DNA of 64,000 nt, taken from contig MNCI01006175.1 of NCBI GenBank assembly GCA_015680685.1, positions 234,559-298,558 of the forward strand, in the 5' to 3' direction. Below the pieces are notes generated by a model, which saw nothing but the letters and a program-made list of their open reading frames with translations, was not told where the DNA came from and did not search any database. A program made the translations under genes and the position numbers. This stretch comes from Gnetum montanum. Taxonomy: Eukaryota; Streptophyta; Gnetopsida; Gnetales; Gnetaceae. This document shows, one piece after another, positions 11,195-20,609 of the stretch; positions within the stretch are counted from its first letter, which is position 1, and every line of letters begins with the position of its first letter.

Positions 11195-12869
11195 TAGGAC
11201 CCAAAAAAAGTTTTATTAATAGTAAAAAGGTATCAAGTATATAAACAACATTAGGTCATGAGGATAATAAAATGGAAAACTAAGAAAACTGGGGATGAGA
11301 CTTTGGGAAACATCCTCATAAATAACCATTCATGATAGGAGGAAACCTGATCTAGGGAACTACCATTCACCAAGACCAACTAGCCCATTACAAGAGACAG
11401 TGGTAGAAATTTAGATGAGGTAGAGAGCACTCAATAAAAGACAAAGAGACTCCCATATGGTGACTCCACTCAAATTGAAGAAGGGAAGCTTCGATGCAAA
11501 TATTTCTATTGAAAAGTGTTGCTTGAATGCACGAGTCTTTCCTAGGGCTGTAGGAGATGTATCAACTAATGAATATCCATTTGGAACTTTGATGGTTGAG
11601 ATTTGAGTTGGAAATGAATGAGGTTAAAGATCTGCAATTTCTCCATCATTATGAGATGATAGTTATTAGAATAATCAATCTTTTGAAAGATAACATTGCA
11701 TCTACACTTCCAAATATAATATAAAATAATAGTCCTAATAACTTTCCATAGAAAATTAAAGTTAGAAAAAGTGGTGGTCAAAAGGTTGAATATAACATCA
11801 TCTTGAGATATCTTGCATGATGAAATTACTTTGGAAGCCCATGTCCATATGTGCTATGCAGAGGGGCAATGCAAAAGCACATGAACAAAGTCCTCTTTTG
11901 CACCACAAAGAGGGCAATTAGGGATGTGAATCTTGAGATGTTTGCTAATAGGTAGACCTTGGTGGAGGAGACACGAAAGGAATTTCTTAATTTTACGGAG
12001 GGTCGGTAGTTTCCAAATATATTGGAAGAGAGTGATCCAAAAATTTTCCAACTCTTGTTTATGCTAAGACTTGTTACATCATTGAATGATACTAAATGAG
12101 TCATGCAAAAGGTGAAATGGAAAATACAGCCTATAAGGTAAAAGTCTCAACCCATTAATCCATTGAAGGCCATAAAAAGTGCTTTGCACTAAAATGTCTA
12201 GTTGCATATGGAAATGGATAAATGTATAAACCTGAGATAGGAAATGATGCATTACTTCAGACTCTCCATACAAATTATTAAACTTAGCCTTAGAAATCCA
12301 TTGACTGGTCAGTCGAAGAAAATTCAAAGAAATAACATCCTTCTGATACTAAGAGGTAGCAACCTTAACATTTGTAATGGCAAGGGGAGTGAGCAACAAA
12401 GGTAACCACCAGGGACATAACTTAGAGAGGAAAGTAGGGTTGATCTTGACATTAGTCCAATCAATATAATGGTGTAGAGTTTGCCAATCCCTCCAAATGC
12501 TTTGAAAAACATGAGATTCGGGAATAATGATAGTATGGGGGAAAAGGATCTAGCTAAAAAATGGATACCTTTCTAGAAGGGATTATTTTTGGAAAATGCT
12601 TGATGAAGTCTTAATTGGAGGAGAGTCCCAATAATATTTGGGGCATTTAGATGCTAGAACAACCACTTAGCGACTAAGGTGATCCCCTTCTTAAAAGAGT
12701 TTAAAAGACCTAAGCTGCCTTTATTCTTAAGGAGAGTAACAATATTCTAGGTAACATGATGGAAGCCTTTCTAAGAATCTTTAGAGGACCACATGGAGTC
12801 ATGAAATAATTGTTCAAGATTTTGGTAAGTAGCTTGGGAGGGGGCCCAACATGAAGAGTAATACACATT
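11195..12869 (-). mobile_element. L1-type LINE, 3' part (ORF2 C-terminus)
   Basis: This is the 3' half of a LINE whose 5' half lies at 31797-35222; element B separates them. Just inside the junction the minus frame reads 'VYYSSCWAPSQA', the segment that follows the reverse transcriptase in plant L1 ORF2. At about 11860-12050 it reads 'WKLPTLRKIKKFL' then 'CPLCGAKEDFVHVLLHC', the zf-RVT zinc-binding domain with C-x2-C, H and C. Then comes 'WKVIRTIILYYIWKCRC', a typical ORF2 end. Several stops interrupt the frame. The 3' end is near 11195-11210, where minus reads 'ATTAATAAAACTTTTTTT', a common plant LINE ending. Confidence 0.8.
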
Positions 12870-12874
12870 GGTAG
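12870..12874. repeat. Target-site duplication, left copy
   Basis: GGTAG immediately before the LTR; an identical GGTAG follows the other LTR at 31792-31796. Five-base duplications are typical of Ty3/Gypsy integration. Confidence 0.9.
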
Positions 12875-14653
12875 TGTAGCAATCAAAAACGTCAATGACT
12901 AGAACACTGAGAGGTTGATGGGTGAACAGTTTAACCTCGGATCCATGCAAGGGCTGTGATGGAGAAAAATGGAAGTGGGGCAGCCTAAATGGTCTGGTCA
13001 ATTAGATAGGGACTTAGTCAGTATATCTTAACCTTATGTAAATGTCGTTTCGAAGGCAAGACACATGGGGTAAATCAATGATCAATAAATGCAGAATGGA
13101 GAAAATAGTGCAAAACAACAATAATAGTAAAGAAATAGCAAAACAAACGCAGGTGAGAAAATGCAGCACCCTAAGGTCGTGAATTCGATTCTTTGCCTTG
13201 TTTGAAAGATGTACGACAGGTCATGCAACGCTGGAGACACACAGAGAACTCAAGGGTAACTAGAATGCTTAAGGGAAATGCCAATTATGCTTTCTAGAGG
13301 CCAACTTAAAAGCCAACTGCAGCAAGCAACTAACTCTATTTGCTAAGAAGCCAACTAACCAATGCAAAAATCCAACAAGCCAACCGCTCTTATTAATGTA
13401 AAAATGTCAACTCTTTGAATGAAAAGCCAACCCTTTGAGTGTTGTCTTGGATGCCACGTATCCTAGGCCTCATAAGATGCTAACGTGCCCGTATCATGTA
13501 GGTGTGTGATGTTGGTCATGAACTTGGCTACACTGTGACTATGCTTCTAGGACTGTATGTGCTGAGATCAGTGTGCTAACAATGCAAAAAAAAAAATGGA
13601 GCTTACATTCCATGACTACTTCTTCCCTGCTCTTACGAGCAAGGTTAAGAGTAGGAATAATGTTTTTGGGAGCTAACCAGAGGGTGTGCAAAGTGGAGTG
13701 AAATTGCTGATTCCACAAAGAAGATGCTAGAATGAGGAAGATTGCTATCAACAAGTTCTAGAACTACCCGAAGACATCTTGATGTTTCTGTACCAGTGTT
13801 GCGTTACTCATGTTGCATAGTGTAAGTGGCTACTTGCTACGCTGTGCTACACTACGTAGCGTAGGCACTGGTTTTGACTGAAACTTATGTTGGAGATGAA
13901 AGCATTTGTCTAAGGCTTGGTCATGCTAATGACTGCAACTTTTGTCTTTTGTGTCGGGAAGTCTTTGAACTTGCTGAAACCATGCTTGAAACTCCCTTGC
14001 TACTTTTTTTATTGTTGCTATGCTGTGATACACTATGTAGCGTAGCACAGCGTAGCGGCCAGCGTATCCTACCTTTTCATTCAATTTGCCATCTTCTAGC
14101 AAGAAACTTTGCTCAAGGCTTCGTGCTAAACAAGGCAACCAATTTTTGGAGGCCGGAGTGTTTGCCGAGTGTAACTTTCTTATTGGAATCATTTGGCAAG
14201 ATGAGCCTTTTTGCTTCATCTTTGCTACGCTGTGCTATGCTACATAGCATAGCATAGCGTAGCATCCTACATTAACCAAATCTTCAACTTGTTTTGCCAT
14301 CATTTCATCAATTCGCACTTGGACGCTTGAGCAACTATCTTTCAAGGCTTGATACACTACATAGTGTAGCATAGTATAGAAAACTTCTTCATTAGAAAAC
14401 TTGTCGAACTACTTTCCTTATCCCAAACACTTTCTGAGTACATTGTCAGCTAAGTGAATTGTCCATGTGGGTAGGCTGGAGATTCGATCAAGCTTGTCAG
14501 CTCTAGAGATAAAAAACTTGCTGGACAGGACAGTCTAACCTCAGTGCCTACATTTTCCTATCAAACTATCATGACATTGCACTTGTGGATGTCCTTGTCT
14601 ATATTCCAAGACCTTAGTGAGGCATGAGGGTCTTGAAATTTTATGGTGTTTCA
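12875..14653 (-). repeat. 3' LTR of element B
   Basis: A 1779 bp direct repeat of 30001-31791, starting TGTAGCAATC and ending GGTGTTTCA. It contains four GCTACG/CGTAGC palindromic clusters near 13830, 14020, 14222 and 14348. Between about 13391 and 13470 it differs completely from the other LTR, which has a TATA box there. Confidence 0.92.
13827..14372. repeat. Cluster of palindromes in the B 3' LTR
   Basis: Four near-palindromes built from the pentamers GCTAC and GTAGC and the variants GCTATGC and GCATAGC, near 13827-13861, 14021-14057, 14222-14266 and 14348-14372. Matching clusters lie in the other LTR near 30963-31005, 31156-31196, 31368-31392 and 31479-31499, but the copies differ in arm length, as if short GCATA units expand and shrink. 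Confidence 0.7.
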
Positions 14654-14667
14654 CTAGCCCCTCTTTG
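14654..14667 (-). other. Polypurine tract
   Basis: Minus reads AACAAAGAGGGGCTAG immediately before the 3' LTR, a purine-rich stretch in the position where plus-strand DNA synthesis is primed. Confidence 0.6.
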
Positions 14668-16024
14668 TTAATGTTTGGAGGATCCACCTAATAGACATTG
14701 ACAAAGAATATGAAATACCATGAAGGACAAGTAACCAACATTGCTCTCTAGTCGTTGTTGAGAAATCACTTTGCTATGCTTGGTAGTAATAGGATAGTTG
14801 TGTAGGGGAAAGGGGAAAGGATAGACTTGAGGGGATAGGTTCAAGAAAAGGTTCCTCATCGGAGTGCTTGTGAGGGAGTTGTCCCACGTGGACATCTTTT
14901 CTATTACTAGCTTTTGACCTCTCATTGGAATGCTTGGAGAGGATCATTGTAAAATAGCTGGTGTGCCATTTGCTTTGGGCACATGCTATTTTTTTCTTGC
15001 ACATTGGCCTTTTTTCTATTGCTATTTGGCCATACTCATTTGCAAACAACCTTATTGTTGTAGGACAGGTGTTTTCTCCTTGGAATGAGTTGCGTTACAT
15101 CCCTATGAGGCTTTGACCTACCTACAGATGCTTCCCATGTGGTGAGTTGTGATACGCGTGTCATAGACTTTGGGGTTGAGCATATGGGAGGGCTTTACAT
15201 GCTTTGAGAAAGCTTGTAAAAGGGGTGTAAAAAGGGAAACTGTGGGTCTGAAAAATAAGATGATGAAGGTTAAAGGGGAGGGGCAGGATGTGCACTCCCA
15301 AGTAGCTAAGCTAGTCAAAGTAGTCAACTTGGAACGATGTGGTTCCCTGTTCTCTTGGCGAAACACATCTCTGACTGATGTCATCTTGGCCTATACCCTA
15401 CAAGTGCAATAGAAAGTAGACCAGAGAAATGTAACCATGAAACAAAGTTAGGTAAAGGTCTTACTTACTTAAAACATCATTGAAGTAATAAGCACTATTG
15501 CTGAGGTAAGTGATATCTAAAGCAAGAAAGCTGATAGTGGCTCTAGTAATGGCAAGCTGAAGGGGTTGGCACCAAGGGGGCTAGGAGTTGCAACGATGCG
15601 GGTGCTTAGGAGTTCCTGCCCAAGGAAAACATCATGTAGTTTAGCTATAAGGTGAAAGGCCTAATAGCTGAACATCTTTTGGGCTTGGGCGATGGGGGGG
15701 GGGGGGGAGCTAGAGGGTAGCAACTTTGTGGCTGGGCCACAATAGTGCCAGGACTCCAGGGGTAGGTGTTGACAACGGAAGCTATTGCTAGGGAAACCGG
15801 TCATGGTGGCGGTAGCTTTGGAAGGTTAGCAAGATGTCAGAAGACATCTCTAGAGGATCAGCAAGATGCCAGGGGTAGTGGTGTCTCATTCATTCTATAG
15901 GGTTCTTTCTTGCCATCGTGAACTGTGTTTTGGAACTACAACACTCCACACCACGTTAGCACTGTGTACACTCGCTTGTTTGAATGGTTGTGGGTTGTGA
16001 GCTAGAAGTGTTGTGTTGTGAACC
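14668..16024. other. Non-coding 3' region of element B
   Basis: No convincing gene on either strand. It contains a run of 14 G at 15694-15707. A similar sequence lies at 7480-7690, so it is a standing part of the family. An 80-residue open frame on plus (15170-15412) has no recognisable domain. Confidence 0.4.
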
Positions 16025-16325
16025 TAGTTTAAGGTCTTGGTAGACCATCTAATGTACTGGTTTAAGGTCCTAGCAGATGGCTGTGCTAGTTTAAATTCTT
16101 AGCAGATGGTTATGCTAGTTTATCATCGTAGAGGATGGTGGATGGGCCAGTTTAAGGTCGTAGCAGATTGTCTGTGCCAGTTTAATGTCATAGCAGATGT
16201 TCTGTGCTAGTTTATAGTCATGGCAGACTATTTGTCCCAGTTTATAGTCATGGTGGACTGTGGTTGCCAATTTATAGTCGTAGCGGACTATGGATGCTAG
16301 TTTATAGTTGTAGCAGACTATGACG
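16025..16325. repeat. Hairpin array beta (R1, after integrase)
   Basis: About ten units of 'gctagttta' plus a short stem-loop. The last four have stems starting at 16215, 16245, 16275 and 16305, an exact 30 bp period, with arms TAGTC and GACTA around a six-base loop, and TAGTT/GACTA, which still pairs through G-U, in the last. The first unit has GGTCT-tggt-AGACC at 16033-16046. It sits directly downstream of the integrase end at 16338. Confidence 0.85.
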
Positions 16326-16337
16326 CTTACCTTGCTT

Positions 16338-17495
16338 CTACATTAGACAAAGTATGACTTCAAGTACAGGTGGTTTATAGGGTTTGCAAACTCTTTGCCA
16401 TCCATGTTTGCCATCCATGTCTGCCAGCTTGAAGGCTTCATTCTCGTAGGCTTTTGTGACTACGAATGGACCTTCCCAATTTGCCAAAAACTTGTCCACA
16501 TGTTCACGCACAGCTTTGAGGACTAGGTCCCCCTTTTTAATCAACCGTCGATGTAGGTCTGCATGATGCTTTTGCTACTACTTATCTTGATACCATTTGA
16601 TGCAACCCAATTTTTTTGCATGCTCCTCCTTTAGGGAGTCGAGATCGATGTTCCTTGACTCGTTGTTCTGGGCTTCATTTACGATACTTGAAAGGATCAT
16701 TCGTAGTAATGGTACGTGCAATTCAAGAGGAAACACTACTTTAGATCTATAGACTAGGCTATAGGGGATCTTACCTATAGCCATCCTACATGTCATATAG
16801 TAGGCCTAGAGCACATAGAGGATTTGCTCATGCCACTGCCTCTTATTTTTGCTAAGCATTCTTTTGAGCAAGTTGATGATGGATTTGTTTGTTGCTTCTA
16901 CTTGACCATTAGCTTGTAGGTAATATGGCGATGAGAAAGACTGCTTAATGCCAAGGTTGCTACAAAAGGTTCTAGTTTCTGCACTACTAAACTATGGCCT
17001 CTAATATATCATAATAGTCATGGGAAGACCAAACCTTGTTACGATGTTGTCGAAGATGAAGTGGCAAACCTACTGAGATGTAGTCTTCCTAAGGGGGATA
17101 CCTTCTACCCACTTCGTTAAGTACTCAGTGGCAGTAATGATGAAGCTATTTCCTATGGAAGACTTAGGTGTAATGGGTTCTATGATATCTAGTCCCCATC
17201 GTTGGAATGGCCACGTGATCTGTGTTGGGTGCAACTTAGTAAGTGACACGTGCATGAGATTTACGTGACGTTGGCACGTGTCACACATCTTGACTTTAGC
17301 AAAACAATCATGTTCCATGCAAAGCCAGTAATACCCTAGGCATCTAATCTTAGCTACCATGGATCTGGGAGCTATGTGCCCTCCACATAGTCCCTCATGG
17401 ACTTCACTAACTATTTTTTGTACCTCCTCCCCACCAATGCAAGTTAACAGTCTTCTGTCAAAGGAGCGTTTACACAAGGTATTATCTCCTACCAT
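16338..17495 (-). pseudogene. pol: Integrase of element B
   Basis: Integrase inserts the element's cDNA. On minus the zinc-binding HHCC region is visible as 'VHEG', 'GGHIAP', 'CDTC'. The catalytic core has its first Asp in 'WGLDIIEPI', and the glutamate region reads 'YLQANGQVEATNKS'. The middle catalytic Asp region is damaged ('IMIY', stop, 'RP', stop, 'FSS'), so the DDE triad is incomplete. The C-terminal part has 'IKKGDLVLKAV' and 'WEGPFVV', as in Tat-lineage proteins. Stops interrupt it at several points, but the frame matches the RT and RNase H regions upstream, so no net frame shift has occurred. The end abuts hairpin array beta. Confidence 0.88.
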
Positions 17496-17516
17496 GATAT
17501 ACTGCCATGCTCACTT

Positions 17517-18791
17517 CTAGATTGCATCCCTTTGGGCAAATGTCAGGCCATGTGGGGGTTCACCATGTTGTAGGTATACTTTCAAATTAGCATACCATTC
17601 TTGGATGTTGGAAGTGCTCACGGAGGCCACATGTACTGCTTGGGTGATAGGGTCTATACACTTTGTTATCAAAATAGGTAGCATCACAAACAGATGTGAT
17701 GACACGTTTAATGCTAGCGTAGCTAAGGCATTGGCTACCATGTTCTCATTGCATGGCACATGTTGTATATCTATTGTGGTGAACTGCTGCAACAAGTTTT
17801 TGGTCAAATCACAGTAAGGTTGTAAATGTAAAGCTTTACAGGCATAGATCTCAACGATTTGATTGACAACAAGCTGAGAGTCACCTCAAACTGCCAAATG
17901 TTGAACTTTTAATTATTGGGCTGCTAAGAGGCTTCTGAGGAGTCCTTTGTACTCAGCTACATTGTTTGTACAAAGGAACATGAAACGGTAAGCAAAGGAT
18001 TGCATGTCTTCCAAGGGTAATGTAATGACAGTGGCAGCACTGCCACCTCGCATGGTTGAGGTGCTGTCGAAGTGCAAAGTGGCCTTGAAATGCGATGGTA
18101 CAAGGTTGACATTGCTAACATGTTCATCAAGGAATTTGAGTTCTATGATGACCTGATCGTCAACGGGTGAAGTTACTAGTTGCATAGCTATCGATTGTCC
18201 TTTTGTTGATGATTGGGCTACATAATGTAAATCGAATTCCGCTATTATTGCCTTCCATCGGCCTATCCTGCTACTTTTATATAAGTTTTTTGTGATAGCC
18301 CGAAGTATGTTGCTTTTGCATATGATGTTCACTTGACTGTGGAATAGGTAGTGTCTCCACTTTTTTAGCATGAACACGAAAGCGAGACGATTTCTTTCCA
18401 CTTCGTTGTATTTGGCTTCATATGCTATCAATGCATGGCTCAAGTAATAGACTAGTGTTTCAGAGTCGTCCTCTCTTTTTTAGCATAACCGTGCTGTGAT
18501 AGATGTGTCTGAAGTAGCAAGGTAGATGTAGAAAGGCTTATTTCTCTGTGGTGGATAAACAATTGGGAGGTGTAAAAGCTCTTTCTTAAAGTCATCGAAA
18601 GCTTGCTGGCACTGTGTTGTCCATTCGAAGTTAACCCACTTCTTTAGTAAGTGTTTCATGGGATGTAACTTGTCATTCAACCTTGCTATAAACCTTCTAA
18701 TGAATTGTATTCTACCTTGCAACCCACGCAATTATTTAAGGTTAGTAGGGGGTGCTAGGTTAATGATGGCCTAAAATTTAGTAGGGTCCAC
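17517..18791 (-). pseudogene. pol: RNase H and second (archaeal-type) RNase H, element B
   Basis: The first part, downstream of RT, has the tether-RNase H signature: 'HLLKKWVNFEWTTQCQQAF', 'FYIYLATSD' and 'YYLSHALIAYEAKYNEVE'. After it comes a second RNase H-like domain: 'LHFDSTSTMRGG', 'CTNNVAEYKGLL', 'GDSQLVVNQ' and 'HVPCNENMVANALA'. Two RNase H domains in tandem are the known hallmark of the Tat/Ogre lineage. Stops occur at places where the family has Q or R (for example before 'LRGLQGR' and before 'GDSQLV'), matching CAA or CGA mutated to TAA or TGA. The reading frame is shared with RT and integrase. Confidence 0.85.
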
Positions 18792-19958
18792 TCATATCCC
18801 AGCCTCCGATACTACAAACCCTAGCATGCATCCGATTTTTATGCCGAAAACACACTTCTTTGGATTAAGGCGTAGGTCATGCCTATGACAATGTTTTATG
18901 ACTACATCTAGATCAGTGGGATGATCAATAGTATCCTTAGACTTGACCACTATGTCATCCACATAATCATTAAGTCTCTCTAGGAGGTAGTCACTAAATA
19001 TGTAGGTTATGGCTCGTTGGTAGGTTGCTCTAGCATTCTTTAGACCAAAGGGCATCATCGTGTAACAAAAAGTACCCCAAGGGGTCATGAATGTAATTGT
19101 CAACTGATGCTCTAGATTTATGTGAATTTGGTTGTAACTGGAGAACCCATCCATGAAGGATATTAAAGCATGCCCAACCGTAGTGTCAATAAGATGGTTG
19201 ATACTTGGTAGTGGGAAGTCGTCTTTAATTGTTTCCTTGTTCAGATCATGGAAGTCTATATAGATTCGTATCCCTCCCATTTTCTTAGAGACTACAACGG
19301 TGTTTGACATCCATTCCGAGTAATCAACCGCACGAATGAAACCTGCTTGGTATAGCTTAGTGATTTCATCACATACGACTAGTGCGATTTCTGGCTTAAT
19401 CTTTCAAGCCTTTTGTTTAATCGGTTTGACACATGGATCCAATACAATGTTATGTTGTATTAGCTGTGGGTCTAATCCCAGCATTTCATTGTAAGACCAT
19501 GCGAATACTTTCACATTTTCTTGAAGGACTCTAAATGCATCTTCTTGCATTTGTTGATCCAGGAGGGAACTTAGTTTTAGCATTTTTGTTTCCCCCCTGG
19601 ATGTTGTTATCAGTGCTTCAATGAGAGGGTCCTTAGTTACATCCCTAGCCTCTAAGTCTAAGGCTTGGATCAAGTGTTTGGGCCAATCTAGGGATGTTTC
19701 CAAGGACACTACAGTGTCATCGGTTGATGCATCCCAGTCTATCGACTCTAAGTTTGGGTATATTGAAAGCTTGCCATAAGGACCTATTAAAGTTAAAAGT
19801 GAGTGTAGATCACGTTGCATGGCCATCTTGTTCAACCTTCCACAATAAGAAGAAGCCCGATCAAGTGATACTTGGTTGACACTATGGTGCATAATAGTAA
19901 ATATTTGCAAAGTAATGATGAAACATGCAATGATTGTCAAACATTTGGCCAAATTCAC
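18792..19958 (-). pseudogene. pol: Reverse transcriptase of element B
   Basis: Copies the element's RNA into cDNA. The N-terminal lead-in has 'VFAWSYNEMLGLDPQ', the usual start of the RT region in this lineage. The RT itself shows 'GGIRIYIDFHDLN', 'FPLPSINHLID', 'MDGFSSYNQI', 'MPFGLKNARATYQ' and the catalytic 'YVDDIVVKS', so the catalytic residues remain. A stop lies between 'KQKA' and 'KIKPE'. The protein begins right beside hairpin array gamma, and its protease partner is 6 kb away on the other side of the antisense gene, so gag-pro and pol cannot be one uninterrupted ORF. Confidence 0.92.
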
Positions 19959-19967
19959 AAATTACCA

Positions 19968-20400
19968 TTTAAGGTCTTGGTAGACCGTGAGCGGGTTCGA
20001 ACATGCAACCGGTGCTAAGTTTGCCAGTGTAAGGTTGTGGTGGACCATCAATAGGTTGTAAAGGTTACTAGTTTAAGGTCCTCTCAGATTTTTTAATAGG
20101 TAGGTTTCTTAGAATGTTACTAGTTTAAGGTCTTTACAGACCATGGTACACAAGTTTTTTAATGAAGTTGCTACTTTAAGATCTTTGCAGACCGTGGTGC
20201 ACAGGTTTTTTAATGAAGTTGCTAGTTTAAGATCTTTGCAGATCATTAACAAGTTTTTTTTAGATACAGTTACTAGTTTAAGGTCTTTGCAGACCGTGGT
20301 GTATTTTTAGATAAAGTTGCTAGTTTATGGTCTTTGTGGACCACAGTGTATGTTTAGATAAAGTTGCTAGTTTAAGGTCTTTGCAGAATACAGTGTACAG
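19968..20400. repeat. Hairpin array gamma (R2, between pol start and antisense promoter)
   Basis: About eight units at roughly 50 bp spacing. Perfect stems include GGTCT-tggt-AGACC (19973-19986), GGTCT-ttac-AGACC (20129-20142), GATCT-ttgc-AGATC (20231-20244) and GGTCT-ttgc-AGACC (20283-20296). The GATCT/AGATC unit is a two-sided change that keeps the stem. The array lies between the divergent starts of pol (minus) and the antisense gene (plus). Confidence 0.87.
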
Positions 20401-20578
20401 GCTTAGTACAGTTAGGTTTCTAATTTAAGGTGAGGTGAAATTTTTGATTGGGCCCACCTATTCGTGAACAGGAATGCTATGCTATCGTAGATTTGTGACA
20501 CGCTAGTACTATGCTACACGGGGCATCCCACATTACTCGGAGTTCTAAAATGACAAGTTCTTTTTCACCGTGTCAGCT

Positions 20579-20586
20579 ATAAATAG
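20579..20586 (+). promoter_or_regulatory. TATA box of the antisense gene in element B
   Basis: TATAAATA in the context CAGCTATAAATAGGGG on plus. About 240 bases downstream is a strong splice donor (CTAG|GTAAGT at 20819), and the antisense exons follow. A start of transcription near 20610 is inferred. Confidence 0.55.
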
Positions 20587-20609
20587 GGGTTTACCCTTGG
20601 TAAACTTGT

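Noticed and set aside
16338..19958. In-frame TAG/TAA/TGA in pol as programmed readthrough or a changed code
   Set aside because: About a dozen stops of all three kinds at Q, R and W places, plus damage to the integrase core, fit mutation better; the phospholipase gene uses the standard code.
16025..20400. Regular repeats with variable spacers that might suggest a CRISPR array
   Set aside because: The genome is a plant nuclear one; units are imperfect, the variation is in stems and linkers, there are no unique spacers and no cas genes. They are structural repeats of the retroelement.
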